This document shows, piece by piece, positions 34,126 to 45,502 of a stretch of DNA of 64,000 nt. The notes under the pieces are model-generated. The model had not been told where the DNA came from. It did no database searches and worked only from the letters and a program-made list of their open reading frames with translations. Made by a program: the position numbers and the translations under genes. Source of the DNA: Bacteroidales bacterium (GTDB lineage: Bacteria; Bacteroidota; Bacteroidia; Bacteroidales; Muribaculaceae); assembly GCA_014800245.1 (NCBI GenBank), contig JAAVGM010000026.1, positions 1-64,000 of the forward strand, read 5' to 3'. The number at the start of each line of letters is the position of its first letter. The first letter of the stretch is position 1.

Positions 34126-35583
34126 TCAACGCTTCACCATTCTCACCACATTCTCCACATGATGAGTATGAGGGAACATATCCACAGGCTGCACATCAGT
34201 CACCTTATATTTTGTATCCAATAAAGCAAGATCTCGCGCTTGTGTGGCAGGATTGCAGCTGACATAAACCAGCACCTCCGGCTCAGCATTAAGTATCACT
34301 TTCACCACATCCTCATGCATACCGGCACGAGGGGGGTCGATTATCATCACGTCGGGTCGGCCATGTCGCTCCACAAAATCATCAGTGAGGATATCTTTCA
34401 TATCTCCGGCATAGAAAAGGGTATTATCCAGACCATTCACTGAGGCATTCAATTTTGCATCCTCGATTGCCGCCTCCACATACTCAATACCAACTACCTG
34501 ACGAGCTTGACGGGCCACAAAATTGGCAATCGTTCCGGTTCCGGTATAAAGGTCATATACCAGCGGCTTCTCGGCATTGCCAATTGCTCGGTCGGGAGAG
34601 AGACCTGCAAATTCACGAGTCACCTTGTAAAGTTCATATGCCTGGAGCGAGTTGGTTTGATAGAATGATTTGGCATTCACGCGGAAACGGAGCCCTTCCA
34701 TCTCCTCCTCAATATAGTCAGGGCCACGGAAGCTTTTAACCTCAAGATCTCCGATGGTGTCGTTGAGTTTCAGGTTCACAACATAGAGCAGAGAAGTGAT
34801 TTCAGGGAATTTCTCAGCCACTGCATTCATCACCTTTTCTATTGCTTCAGGATTATCCTCCCCGAAACTTATGCATACCATTACTTCTCCGGTTGAAGCG
34901 ATACGAATCATTAGAGTGCGGAGAAGCCCGGTATTCTCTTTGATATTATAGAATGAGAGGTTATTCTCTTCTGCAAAATCATATATGAAATTTCTGATAC
35001 GATTGCCCAAATCAGCCTGAAGATGACATTTATCGATGTGATACACCTTATCGAATCCTCCCGGAATATGGAAACCGAGTGCATTGGGACTATCAGTAAA
35101 TTCTTTTCCTGACTTAACATCCTCCCAAGTTCTCCATTTCTTATTTGAGAAGGTATATTCCATCTTGTTTCGATATTCCCAGATGTTTTTAGAACCCAGG
35201 ATTGGAGAAATCTCAGGGAGCTCCACCTTTGCAATTCGAGTCAGAGCATCCACTACCTGCTGTTGTTTGAATTTCAGCTGTTCCGAATAGGGTAGATGTT
35301 GCCATTTGCACCCTCCACAGATTGTGAAATGCGAGCAGCGAGGCTCGGTTCTGATGGGAGAAGGTTCGATAAGACGTTCGATATGACCTTCTGCAAAACT
35401 TCTTTTCTTCTTATCTATTTTTATATCAGCGATGTCCCCGGGTGCACCAAAAGGTATGAATACCACGATTGGAGTTTCATCTGTTTCCTTTATCTTAACG
35501 CGAGTCAGAGCTTTTCCTTCAGCTGCAACTCCTGTGATTTCAACCCCTTCAAGAAGGGGGAGCGGTTTCTGTTTTCTTCCCAT
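34126..35583 (-). CDS. rlmD: 23S rRNA (uracil-5-)-methyltransferase RlmD/RumA type
   Basis: 485 residues. N-terminal TRAM domain (about 8-75), an iron-sulfur cluster motif with cysteines in RCSHFTICGGCKW plus a later Cys in IDKCHLQ, and a C-terminal methyltransferase domain with DLYTGTGTIANF (SAM site), IIDPPRAGM and catalytic Cys in VYVSCNPATQARD. It makes m5U in 23S rRNA; which position cannot be told from sequence. Monocistronic with its own promoter. Confidence 0.93.
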   Translation of the reverse strand: MGRKQKPLPLLEGVEITGVAAEGKALTRVKIKETDETPIVVFIPFGAPGDIADIKIDKKKRSFAEGHIERLIEPSPIRTEPRCSHFTICGGCKWQHLPYSEQLKFKQQQVVDALTRIAKVELPEISPILGSKNIWEYRNKMEYTFSNKKWRTWEDVKSGKEFTDSPNALGFHIPGGFDKVYHIDKCHLQADLGNRIRNFIYDFAEENNLSFYNIKENTGLLRTLMIRIASTGEVMVCISFGEDNPEAIEKVMNAVAEKFPEITSLLYVVNLKLNDTIGDLEVKSFRGPDYIEEEMEGLRFRVNAKSFYQTNSLQAYELYKVTREFAGLSPDRAIGNAEKPLVYDLYTGTGTIANFVARQARQVVGIEYVEAAIEDAKLNASVNGLDNTLFYAGDMKDILTDDFVERHGRPDVMIIDPPRAGMHEDVVKVILNAEPEVLVYVSCNPATQARDLALLDTKYKVTDVQPVDMFPHTHHVENVVRMVKR

Positions 35584-35610
35584 TTATAGAGAGTTTTTTA
35601 TTCTTTACTG

Positions 35611-35642
35611 CAAAATTAGTGAAAATTACTTGAAATTTCAAT
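35611..35642 (-). promoter_or_regulatory. promoter of rlmD
   Basis: ATTG (35642-35639), 20-base spacer, TAATTTTG (35618-35611) on the minus strand, 27 bases before the ATG. Confidence 0.7.
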
Positions 35643-35650
35643 ATTGCCGA

Positions 35651-35682
35651 TTTGTGGGAATGGCTATTAATTGATAAATTTA
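35651..35682 (+). promoter_or_regulatory. promoter of the beta-lactamase gene
   Basis: TTTG (35651-35654), 20-base spacer, TAAATTTA (35675-35682), last base differing from the -7 consensus. Transcription would start near 35688, just before a terminator-like hairpin. Confidence 0.55.
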
Positions 35683-35697
35683 CGATTAAATTTCAAG

Positions 35698-35720
35698 TAG
35701 CTTATAAAAAAGCTATTTTT
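35698..35720 (+). terminator. terminator-like hairpin in the beta-lactamase leader
   Basis: TAGCTT (35698-35703) pairs with AAGCTA (35710-35715) and is followed by five T residues (35716-35720), 29 bases upstream of the ATG and downstream of the predicted start of transcription. It may act as an attenuator. The stem is short, so efficiency is uncertain. Confidence 0.45.
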
Positions 35721-35748
35721 ACAGAAACTTTTTTTAACAGGTGATAGT

Positions 35749-36666
35749 ATGAAAAGAATGGTTTCAGGTTTGTTCGTGAGTGTGCTTATAGTAATGTCCG
35801 CTTGTTCAGGTTCGAACCATACAAAAGAGAGAGCATTCTCTATTCAAGACGAATTGGAATCATATATTGATTCGCAAGATGCTAAGATTGGTATGGCTGT
35901 AATTATAGACAATAAAGACACCATCTCTGTAAACGGCGATCAAGCGTATCAGATGATGAGCGTGTTCAAATTCCCTTTAGCTCTTGCCTTGGCTGATAAA
36001 TTAGATAATGCGAATCGTTCCGTTGAAGATTCCATCTCCATCTCAGCTGAGGAATTATTGGAGGGTACATATAGCCCGATGTTGGATAAATATGGGAAAA
36101 GGGATATAAGACTCCCTATTTATGAAGTTTTAGATTGGTCTTTAACACAAAGCGATAATAATGCTGCTGATATAATTATCAATCGTCTTGGAGGCAAGGA
36201 AGAGATTCCCGGGATATTGAGAAAGTTAGGTATTCCGTCAGATATAAAGATTGGGGCATCGGAAGAGGATATGTATCGAGATCAGACCTTAAGCCAACTG
36301 AATACCTCCACGCCCTTAGCTATGGCAGAGCTTTTCAATCGATTTAATTCTGAAATCAAGGATTCCTCTCCCTCATATACCAAGATAGCATCATTAATGG
36401 AGAATTGTCAGACAGGCATAGATCGTTTGGCTGCTCCATTACCTGATGAAGTGGTGATAGGACATAAGACAGGCACCGGTTTCTCCACTCCTGTGGGAGG
36501 AGTTTCAGCCATCAATGATTGCGGGTATGTTAATCTTCCCGATGGACGTCATTATTCCATCGCGGTCTTTGTAGCGGATTCTCCTAAAGATCCCTCATCA
36601 ACAGCCACGATCATAGCCCATCTATCCAAGATGGTATATGATTATGTAATCGAAGAGGGGGAATGA
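35749..36666 (+). CDS. bla: class A (A2-type) beta-lactamase, predicted lipoprotein
   Basis: 305 residues. Lipoprotein signal with MSAC (Cys19). Active-site motifs: Ser71-x-x-Lys74 (MMSVFKFP), SDN at 135-137 (TQSDNNAAD), an omega-loop region with acidic ASEEDMYRD and QLN (about 170-185), and KTG at 240-242 (IGHKTGTGF). The arrangement fits the CfxA/CepA/PER (A2) branch common in Bacteroidetes. It should hydrolyse penicillins or cephalosporins in the periplasm; spectrum cannot be read from sequence. No mobile element flanks it, so it looks chromosomal and intrinsic. Confidence 0.9.
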   Translation: MKRMVSGLFVSVLIVMSACSGSNHTKERAFSIQDELESYIDSQDAKIGMAVIIDNKDTISVNGDQAYQMMSVFKFPLALALADKLDNANRSVEDSISISAEELLEGTYSPMLDKYGKRDIRLPIYEVLDWSLTQSDNNAADIIINRLGGKEEIPGILRKLGIPSDIKIGASEEDMYRDQTLSQLNTSTPLAMAELFNRFNSEIKDSSPSYTKIASLMENCQTGIDRLAAPLPDEVVIGHKTGTGFSTPVGGVSAINDCGYVNLPDGRHYSIAVFVADSPKDPSSTATIIAHLSKMVYDYVIEEGE

Positions 36667-36681
36667 GCAGATTAGCTATTA

Positions 36682-38661
36682 CTATTCTACCACTACTTTC
36701 AACGCATTGTCGTGTCGCAGCGAGTGGACAGGGATATTTAGCTTTAAAGCTTCTTCGATTAATTCACTTTCACGTTTTTTGCGCATAGATGAATGGGTGA
36801 CTATCTGCTTCGGATTGAAAATCTCTTTGATTCGGGCAATGTCTCCCTTATATTTACGCGTAACTATGAGATAATCTATACGCGATATTTTAAGGAGATC
36901 GGTTTTATTGAGATTCTCTATCTCCGGGATAGTGTCAAAATCTAAGATAATGATGTTCTTTTTATTAATTTGATGCATTGAAAGTGCATTTTTAGGAATC
37001 ACCAAGAAGGATTCGTTCCGACCATCGGAGACATTGATCCGCAAGTCCGGATAGGTGTTGCAAATAATAAAACCTCTCTCCATTTTCGGTTCGTAAAGAT
37101 AAGTGAGAAGCAAGGAGGAGAATAGAAATAGGACGGACACAATAGATATATAAAGTGGTTTTATTCTCCATGTTCTCACTTTCCATATAGAAAGGGCAAT
37201 AAATATAACTCCCAAAAGCCATAGGAAGACGGAATATCCGGGAACTGACAAATGAAGCACTGTATCATTCCCGAAAAAAGAGATAATAGAAACAAAGAGA
37301 TCATAACATGAATCTATCGCTTTGGCCAAAAGATCAATGTGGATTCCGCATACTTCCAAGAATAAGTAAAGTATGATTCCCGATACATAAAAAGGGAGAA
37401 CAGGGAGAATGATAATATTGGCAGGAAGAAAGAGGGTGGGAAAAGTTTGGAAATAGTATGCAACAACTATCCAGGAGCTGAAGGTGGCAATCAGAGATGC
37501 CAATACCAATCCACAAAGATTATAAAGTTTTGGATGATGTCGATGATCAATCGGATTTAATCTGCCTGCAAATAATATTAATGAAGCCACGCATAGAAAA
37601 CTAAGCTGAAAGCCTATTTCATACATAGCATATGGAGAGAAAAGGAGAATTATAAAACCTGCTAAACATAAGGAATTAAAAGCAGTGTTTTTCCTTTCCA
37701 AAATCATAGCTATGATGAAGGCCGAAGCCATAACACATGCACGGATTATCGATGGCGACATACCTGTGATAAAGGCATAAAACCATAGAAGAAGCGCAGT
37801 AAGGAAATAGCGTAGTTTATATTTTCCAAGAAAATTCAGTGGAAATAGAATAGACAGAAATATACCGGCTATAATGGCTATATGCATTCCACTCAATGCT
37901 AACACATGTGCTATTCCGGCATCTGCAAAGGTTTGTCTTACTTCGGGATCAAGATAGGCTCGATCACCTGAAAGAAGAGTGATAATAAAGTTTTTAGTGT
38001 TTCGTTGAAGAGCCTGCTTCTCGATAAATGCAACTATTGCATCCCTCATACTCTTTGCAATTCCGGAGATAAAGAATCTATCGCGACCGATTATTCTAAT
38101 TTGATTCCCTGCTACGCGCTGATTGTAATAGATCCCATATTTAGCTTTGGCCTCAGTATATCCCTTATGAAATGAATTAGGGGAGTCTTCTATTTTTTTC
38201 ATCCCCTTTGCCGGAAAAGCAATTAAATCACCCTCCGAAACTGAAACTGCATTCGAATAACACTCAACCTTGAAATTGGAATAATCCTTCCTTATCCCTT
38301 CCTTATTATATAGCGACTGAACTTCAACAGTGAGAAGGTCGCCGGAAGTAAGATTACGGATATCTTTTACCATCCCTTCGACAATCACGGCATCCTTTAT
38401 TTCTTTGTCATTAGGCTGATAGAATCGAGAAAAATCTCCAACAACAACTCCGATACCTATGAAAATCAGAGACAGCCACACATAATGCCAATAAGCATAT
38501 CGAAAAGCTTTAATCGGATTTCTGCTGAGTAGGATAATAAAAAAGTAAATTATAACCCCTGATATGATAGCAGATGCTCCTCCCCATAATCCTAAACCTA
38601 AGGATGCGAAAATTATTCCGCATCCCAGGGATAGAAAGGGGAGGAGCATCGGTGCATTCAC
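36682..38661 (-). CDS. ComEC/Rec2-family DNA uptake channel with degenerate C-terminal domain
   Basis: 659 residues. N-terminal membrane helices and an OB-like DUF4131 region (about 80-190), then the Competence membrane domain (about 210-490) with the signature AHVLALSGMHIAII. The C-terminal ~140 residues resemble the remains of a metallo-beta-lactamase domain (IIILDFDTIP, IDYLIVTRKYKGDIARI) but lack any HxHxDH metal site. ComEC carries single-stranded DNA across the inner membrane; the C-terminal nuclease is inferred absent or dead. aroE ends this run 23 bases upstream. Confidence 0.9.
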   Translation of the reverse strand: MNAPMLLPFLSLGCGIIFASLGLGLWGGASAIISGVIIYFFIILLSRNPIKAFRYAYWHYVWLSLIFIGIGVVVGDFSRFYQPNDKEIKDAVIVEGMVKDIRNLTSGDLLTVEVQSLYNKEGIRKDYSNFKVECYSNAVSVSEGDLIAFPAKGMKKIEDSPNSFHKGYTEAKAKYGIYYNQRVAGNQIRIIGRDRFFISGIAKSMRDAIVAFIEKQALQRNTKNFIITLLSGDRAYLDPEVRQTFADAGIAHVLALSGMHIAIIAGIFLSILFPLNFLGKYKLRYFLTALLLWFYAFITGMSPSIIRACVMASAFIIAMILERKNTAFNSLCLAGFIILLFSPYAMYEIGFQLSFLCVASLILFAGRLNPIDHRHHPKLYNLCGLVLASLIATFSSWIVVAYYFQTFPTLFLPANIIILPVLPFYVSGIILYLFLEVCGIHIDLLAKAIDSCYDLFVSIISFFGNDTVLHLSVPGYSVFLWLLGVIFIALSIWKVRTWRIKPLYISIVSVLFLFSSLLLTYLYEPKMERGFIICNTYPDLRINVSDGRNESFLVIPKNALSMHQINKKNIIILDFDTIPEIENLNKTDLLKISRIDYLIVTRKYKGDIARIKEIFNPKQIVTHSSMRKKRESELIEEALKLNIPVHSLRHDNALKVVVE

Positions 38662-38684
38662 GATTGTTTCCGAAGATTATATTC

Positions 38685-39434
38685 CTATAAAGAATTATTC
38701 CATATATCCCACGCCCGTTCTGCCTGACGATAAAGCATTTCGAGTCCGTTCTTTACTGTTGCACCTCTCTCCTCAGCACGTCGCATGAACTCAGTAGTTT
38801 CGGGATTATATACGAGATCATAACAGATATGCGCACCGGTCAGAAGATGATATGGAATCGGAGCACAAGCATCAACTTTCGGGAACATCCCTAATGGGGT
38901 GGTGTTAACGATAAGCAGATTCTTTGCCATTATCTCCTCATTAAGATCTTCATAGGATAATACGCCCTCTTTATGAGTGCGAGACACCAATGTCGGTGTT
39001 ATACCAAGATTCTTCAAGGCATAAACCACTGCTTTTGAAGCACCTCCTGTTCCAAGCACAAGGGCATTCCTCACCTCCTCCCTAAGCATAGGCTTTAAGG
39101 AATCGGCAAAACCTACATAGTCGGAATTGTAGCCTTTAAGAGATCTCTTCCCATCTTGATTAGAGATCTTAATAACATTGACGGCCCCAATTTCCTTTAC
39201 ATCCTCCGACACATCATCTAAAAAGCGAATCACATCCTCTTTATAAGGGATAGTGACGTTCAGTCCTTTCAGATTAGGAGAATCTGAAATAAGACTACTC
39301 AACAGATTGATGTTTTCAAGAGGATAAAGCGAATAGGCAGCATCAATCCCATCTCTCTCAAATTTCTCTGTGAAATATCTTTGAGAGAAGGAATGTCCTA
39401 AAGGATAGCCTATCAAACCATACTTCCTTTCCAT
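38685..39434 (-). CDS. aroE: shikimate dehydrogenase
   Basis: 249 residues, slightly short of typical (~270). Substrate site YPLGHSFSQ (6-16), catalytic Lys in LNVTIPYKEDV, Asp in NSDYVGF and glycine-rich NADP site LVLGTGGASKAV. It reduces 3-dehydroshikimate in aromatic amino acid synthesis. It is 13 bases after the M13 peptidase gene in a same-strand run ABC-F, pepO, aroE, comEC. Confidence 0.95.
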   Translation of the reverse strand: MERKYGLIGYPLGHSFSQRYFTEKFERDGIDAAYSLYPLENINLLSSLISDSPNLKGLNVTIPYKEDVIRFLDDVSEDVKEIGAVNVIKISNQDGKRSLKGYNSDYVGFADSLKPMLREEVRNALVLGTGGASKAVVYALKNLGITPTLVSRTHKEGVLSYEDLNEEIMAKNLLIVNTTPLGMFPKVDACAPIPYHLLTGAHICYDLVYNPETTEFMRRAEERGATVKNGLEMLYRQAERAWDIWNNSL

Positions 39435-39447
39435 AAGCAGCCTCTTT

Positions 39448-41421
39448 CTACCAGATGATTACTCGTTCTTTCTCCGGACGGAACATTGAATCCCCATCCT
39501 TTATATCAAAAGCATCAAAGAAAGGCTGAAGATTGCGCAAGGTTACATTCACGCGGTTTCTTCCCAACGAATGAGGATCTGATTTGGTACGGTCGAGAAT
39601 TTCAGCATCACGAATATTGTCAGCCCACACATTGGCATAGGAAAGATAAAAACGCTGAATAGGAGTAAAACCATCTATATCTTTCATTTCATCCTTTTCG
39701 CGGGAATCAAGATATGCAGTAAGAGCCACTCGAAGCCCACCTTGGTCTGCAATATTTTCACCTAAAGTGAAACGACCATTGGCATGTACGCCGGGAGCCA
39801 CTTCTACCGCATCAAACTGCTCAACAAGTTTATCGGCAAGTGCATTGAATTTCTCTGCATCTTCCTCCTTCCACCATTCATTGAGATTGCCATCTTTGTC
39901 AAAATTGCGGCCTGAATCATCGAATCCATGAGTCATCTCGTGACCTATCACCACGCCGATGCCGCCATAATTCAGCGCATCGTCGGCATTGACATCAAAA
40001 TATGGCGCTTGAAGAATGCCCGCAGGGAAACATATTTCATTGGTAGTAGGATTATAATAGGCATTGACTGTCTGAGGATACATATGCCATTCCTCTTTGT
40101 CAACGGGTTTCCCATTCTTACTGTAATTATCTTTTGCATACCATTGAGAGGCACGCAAGATATTCTCCTGATAGCTTTTTGACGGATCAATATCGATTTC
40201 GGAATAGTCCTTCCATTTGTCAGGATATCCGATTTTGACGGTGATGGTAGAAAGTTTTTCGAGAGCCTTCTCCTTTGTCTCATCCGACATCCAAGTTAAG
40301 TTGGATATATGCTTGCCCAAAGCCTTTTTCAGATTTTCTACAAGGCGTAGCATATATCTTTTATTCTCTTCCGGGAAATATTTCTCTACATACAGTTTGC
40401 CGACAGCTTCACCAAACATTGAATTGGCTAATCCCATAGCTCTTTTCCAACGAGGCTCCATTTCTTCCACTCCCGACATAACCTTGCTGAATTCGAAAGA
40501 AGCTTCATAGAATGCATCTCCGATGGAGTCTCCCGCGCCTGAAATGAGATCAAGAATCAGAAGATCCTTTATCTCACGCTCTGAGAGGGTAGGAAGGAAG
40601 TCGTTTAGAAATTCCATAAATTTAGGAGAAACCACATTGGCTTTCTCAAGAGAATCTATGCCGATCCCCTTGAAATAACGGTCCCATTCGATATTTGGGT
40701 ATTTTTCCTTTATCTCTTCAAACGACATCACATTATACCGAGCAATAGGATTTCTACGCTCTTCACGTGTCATCTTATGTTTGGCATATTCAATTTCAAC
40801 CCTTATGAGTGTTTTCCAGACTCTTTCCTGCACTTCTTCGTCATAACCGGCAAGTTCCAGAATCCTTTTTACATATTTCTCATAGGCTTTCATCACTTCG
40901 TCGTTTCTCTCACTCTTTTCAAGATAATAATCACGGTCGCCCAATCCGAGACCAACCTCTCCAATATGCATGATGTTCATATCCGAGTTACCGGCATTAG
41001 CTCCTACACCCGTGCCGAAGAAAGGAGATGCGATTCCATAATGCATCCATGAAAGGATATCTGTAAACTGATCAGGTGTGGAATTCTCCACCTTTTCAAT
41101 CATCGGCAGGATAGGAGCAATACCTTCACGATTGATACGCTCAGCATCCATACCCATATTATAAAGATCGCTTACTTTCTGTGCGATAGTACCTTTAACT
41201 TTGGAGTCCGGATTATCCGAAAGAGTAGTGATAAGTTCCTTCAGCTGCTCGCGGGCATTTTCTCTGAGCAGATCGAATGTTCCGAATCGTGCGAATTCTC
41301 CCTTCAAAGGATGATTCTTTTTCCATCCTCCACAAGCATACATATAGAAGTCAGATCTCGGATCAACTGCAGGATCGAGATTTTCTCTGTTAACTCCGTA
41401 TTTAATTTTATCAGTAGTCAT
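39448..41421 (-). CDS. pepO: M13-family (neprilysin/PepO) metallopeptidase
   Basis: About 657 residues from ATG 41421 (an in-frame ATG at 41448 adds nine residues and would overlap the ABC-F stop codon). N-terminal peptidase_M13_N domain (DPRSDFYMYACGGW) and C-terminal catalytic domain with zinc motif VIGHEMTHGFDD and the third ligand in ENIADQGGL; NAYYNPTTNEICFPAGIL is also characteristic. No signal peptide is visible, so it may be cytoplasmic, unlike many Bacteroidetes PepO lipoproteins. It cleaves small peptides. Confidence 0.92.
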   Translation of the reverse strand: MTTDKIKYGVNRENLDPAVDPRSDFYMYACGGWKKNHPLKGEFARFGTFDLLRENAREQLKELITTLSDNPDSKVKGTIAQKVSDLYNMGMDAERINREGIAPILPMIEKVENSTPDQFTDILSWMHYGIASPFFGTGVGANAGNSDMNIMHIGEVGLGLGDRDYYLEKSERNDEVMKAYEKYVKRILELAGYDEEVQERVWKTLIRVEIEYAKHKMTREERRNPIARYNVMSFEEIKEKYPNIEWDRYFKGIGIDSLEKANVVSPKFMEFLNDFLPTLSEREIKDLLILDLISGAGDSIGDAFYEASFEFSKVMSGVEEMEPRWKRAMGLANSMFGEAVGKLYVEKYFPEENKRYMLRLVENLKKALGKHISNLTWMSDETKEKALEKLSTITVKIGYPDKWKDYSEIDIDPSKSYQENILRASQWYAKDNYSKNGKPVDKEEWHMYPQTVNAYYNPTTNEICFPAGILQAPYFDVNADDALNYGGIGVVIGHEMTHGFDDSGRNFDKDGNLNEWWKEEDAEKFNALADKLVEQFDAVEVAPGVHANGRFTLGENIADQGGLRVALTAYLDSREKDEMKDIDGFTPIQRFYLSYANVWADNIRDAEILDRTKSDPHSLGRNRVNVTLRNLQPFFDAFDIKDGDSMFRPEKERVIIW

Positions 41422-41434
41422 TTTTAATAGGGCA

Positions 41435-43363
41435 TTAAAGTTCTTCAAGTTCCATCTGAGCCATTTCCCACTTGCTCATAGCCTCCTCCAAACCTCTCTG
41501 TGTCTTGTCATAATCGGCAAGAATTTCGGGAGAGGCATCTCCTGAAGAAAGTTTATTCTCCAATTCTTTAATTTTACTCTCTAATTGCTCAATCTCCTTT
41601 TCATATTTTGCCACATTCTTCTCGGCCTTATTCTTCAGGCGTGCCTTCTCTTTCTGTTGAGCATAATCAAGTTTGCCCTGAGATTGCTCGGCAGGTTCGT
41701 TCTCTTGGGATGCTACTCGCTCAGGACTCTTGGAGAGTTCGAGTTGGCTGAGATTATCAAGGTTTTTCTTTCGCAGAAAGTCGTAAATACCTCCGATATT
41801 TTCCCTAACCTTACCTCCTCCAAACTCATAAACCTTCTCTACAAGCCCATCAAGGAAGAAACGATCGTGGCTCACTACAATCACGGTGCCATCAAATTCC
41901 TTGATAGCGTTTTTAAGGATGTCCTTTGTGCGCATATCCAGATGATTGGTGGGCTCATCAAGAATCAGGAAATTCACCGGCTCAAGAAGTAGTTTGATCA
42001 TAGCCAAACGAGTTTTCTCTCCTCCGGAAAGCACCTTTACCTTCTTATCGGAAGCTTCTCCTCCAAACATGAAAGCACCCAAAAGATCGCGGATCTTAAG
42101 ACGCATGTCGCCGGTGGCAACATTATCGATGGTTTCAAACACGGTAAGACTCTCATCAAGAAGCTGAGCCTGATTCTGTGCAAAATATCCAATCTTCACA
42201 TTATGTCCGATCTTCAATTTTCCATCGAAAGGGATCTGATTCATGATACACTTCACCAATGTGGACTTTCCTTCCCCGTTTTTACCAACAAAGGCAACTT
42301 TCTCTCCGCGACGGATCGTCATATCTACGCTATTGAATACATTATGGTCTCCATAGGTCTTAGCAAGATTCTCTGCAATGATAGGGAAATCCCCGGATCT
42401 TTCAGCAGGAGGGAATTTCAATCGCAACCTGGAATTATCGACTTCATCCACTTCGATAGGGATAATCTTTTCAAGCTGTTTGATACGACTCTGCACCTGT
42501 ATAGCCTTAGTGGCCTGATAGCGGAAACGTTCAATGAAATCCTTGATATCAGCAATCTGTTTCTGCTGGTTTTCGTAAGCACGTCGCTGTTGCTCCACGC
42601 GCTCTTCTCTAAGCTCAACAAACTTTGAATAGTTCACCTTATAATCATAGGCCTTTCCGCAGGATATCTCTATCGTTCGCTTGGTAACATTATCAAGGAA
42701 TGCACGGTCGTGGCTAACAAGAACCACGGCCTTTGCTTTTGTCTGCATGAAATTCTCAAGCCATTGTATAGATTCTATATCGAGATGGTTGGTAGGCTCA
42801 TCAAGAAGGAGAACATCCGGACGTTGGAGAAGAATCTTGGCCAACTCCACACGCATTCTCCATCCTCCGGAAAACTCAGCTGTAGGGCGGTCGAAGTCAT
42901 TCCTTGAAAACCCCAAGCCGATAAGAGTGCGTTCTATTTCAGCATCCATATTCTCACCTCCTTCTATAGAGATGCGTTCATTCAGGTATTCCAGCCTTTC
43001 AAGAAGCTTAGCATAGTCGGGCGAATCATAATCCTCGCGTTCACATAGCTGACGATTTATATCATCAAGTTCATTCTTCAACTCGGTGATATGATTGAAG
43101 GCCTTGCGCGTTTCTTCAATTAGGGTTGTTTGATCGGCAAGTTTCATCTGCTGGGGAAGATACCCGATGGTGACATCATTAGGACGACTCACTGAACCGG
43201 ATGTCGGTAGCTGAAGACCGGCTAAGATTTTAAGGAGAGTGGATTTCCCAGCACCATTTTTACCGACAAGGGCTATCTTATCAGTTTTATTGATTACAAA
43301 ACTAATATCATCGAATAGGGGACGAGCGGAAAACTCAACGCTAACATTATTTACTGATACCAT
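41435..43363 (-). CDS. ABC-F family ATPase
   Basis: 642 residues with two ABC ATPase domains in one chain: Walker A GKNGAGKST and GKNGEGKST, signatures SGGWRM and SGGEKTR, Walker B LLLDEPTNHLD and LILDEPTNHLD, an interdomain linker (about 245-320) and a C-terminal coiled coil (about 565-642). No membrane segment. Uup/YheS-like members act on ribosomes; some protect against antibiotics, but nothing here points to resistance. A -7 box lies 4 bases before the ATG. Confidence 0.93.
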   Translation of the reverse strand: MVSVNNVSVEFSARPLFDDISFVINKTDKIALVGKNGAGKSTLLKILAGLQLPTSGSVSRPNDVTIGYLPQQMKLADQTTLIEETRKAFNHITELKNELDDINRQLCEREDYDSPDYAKLLERLEYLNERISIEGGENMDAEIERTLIGLGFSRNDFDRPTAEFSGGWRMRVELAKILLQRPDVLLLDEPTNHLDIESIQWLENFMQTKAKAVVLVSHDRAFLDNVTKRTIEISCGKAYDYKVNYSKFVELREERVEQQRRAYENQQKQIADIKDFIERFRYQATKAIQVQSRIKQLEKIIPIEVDEVDNSRLRLKFPPAERSGDFPIIAENLAKTYGDHNVFNSVDMTIRRGEKVAFVGKNGEGKSTLVKCIMNQIPFDGKLKIGHNVKIGYFAQNQAQLLDESLTVFETIDNVATGDMRLKIRDLLGAFMFGGEASDKKVKVLSGGEKTRLAMIKLLLEPVNFLILDEPTNHLDMRTKDILKNAIKEFDGTVIVVSHDRFFLDGLVEKVYEFGGGKVRENIGGIYDFLRKKNLDNLSQLELSKSPERVASQENEPAEQSQGKLDYAQQKEKARLKNKAEKNVAKYEKEIEQLESKIKELENKLSSGDASPEILADYDKTQRGLEEAMSKWEMAQMELEEL

Positions 43364-43367
43364 ACGA

Positions 43368-43375
43368 CAAAATTA
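43368..43375 (-). promoter_or_regulatory. -7 element abutting the ABC-F start codon
   Basis: TAATTTTG on the minus strand lies 4 bases before the ATG at 43363 and directly after the groEL terminator, implying a leaderless or near-leaderless message. No good -33 box is present. Confidence 0.4.
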
Positions 43376-43378
43376 GTG

Positions 43379-43410
43379 AAAAAAACGCAGATGAGAAAGC
43401 TCATCTGCGT
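43379..43410 (-). terminator. intrinsic terminator of groES-groEL
   Basis: A perfect 12-bp stem (AACGCAGATGAG at 43383-43394 with CTCATCTGCGTT at 43399-43410, loop AAAG) followed on the minus strand by a T-run, 25 bases after the groEL stop. Confidence 0.95.
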
Positions 43411-43434
43411 TCAAAATATATGATTGGAACTAAA

Positions 43435-45084
<1,650 letters not shown>

Positions 45085-45162
45085 TTACTCTCTATTTAAA
45101 GTTTTCTTTTTAATGATCTTAGATATTCGGGGTTATGAAACCTTGAAAAGAAAAGTGAAGGA

Positions 45163-45435
45163 TTATTCCACAATGGCCAGAACATCGCTCTGACGCATCA
45201 TAAGATATTTTGTTCCCTCGAACTCGATCTCAGTGCCTGAATATTTGCCATAAAGCACCACATCTCCTTCTTTAAGAATCATCTCCTCATCTTTTGTGCC
45301 GTGACCTACTGCCACAACTTTACCTTTCAAAGGTTTTTCTTTTGCAGAATCAGGGATGATGATACCCCCCATTGTAACTTCCTCAGCTGCGGTGGGCTCG
45401 ATCAAAACCCTGTCCGATAAAGGTTTTATATTCAT
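45163..45435 (-). CDS. groES: co-chaperonin GroES
   Basis: 90 residues. Standard GroES beta-barrel with mobile-loop segment [17 protein letters not shown] and the conserved KYSGTEIEF near the end. First gene of the groESL operon; an exact sigma-54-type promoter lies 68 bases upstream of its ATG, and I see no CIRCE inverted repeat. Confidence 0.98.
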   Translation of the reverse strand: MNIKPLSDRVLIEPTAAEEVTMGGIIIPDSAKEKPLKGKVVAVGHGTKDEEMILKEGDVVLYGKYSGTEIEFEGTKYLMMRQSDVLAIVE

Positions 45436-45502
45436 AATGCTTTCTGTTTTTATATTTTTCTATCGTTGTCTTCTGATTGCTTTTGCAATCGTAAATTGTA
45501 TT

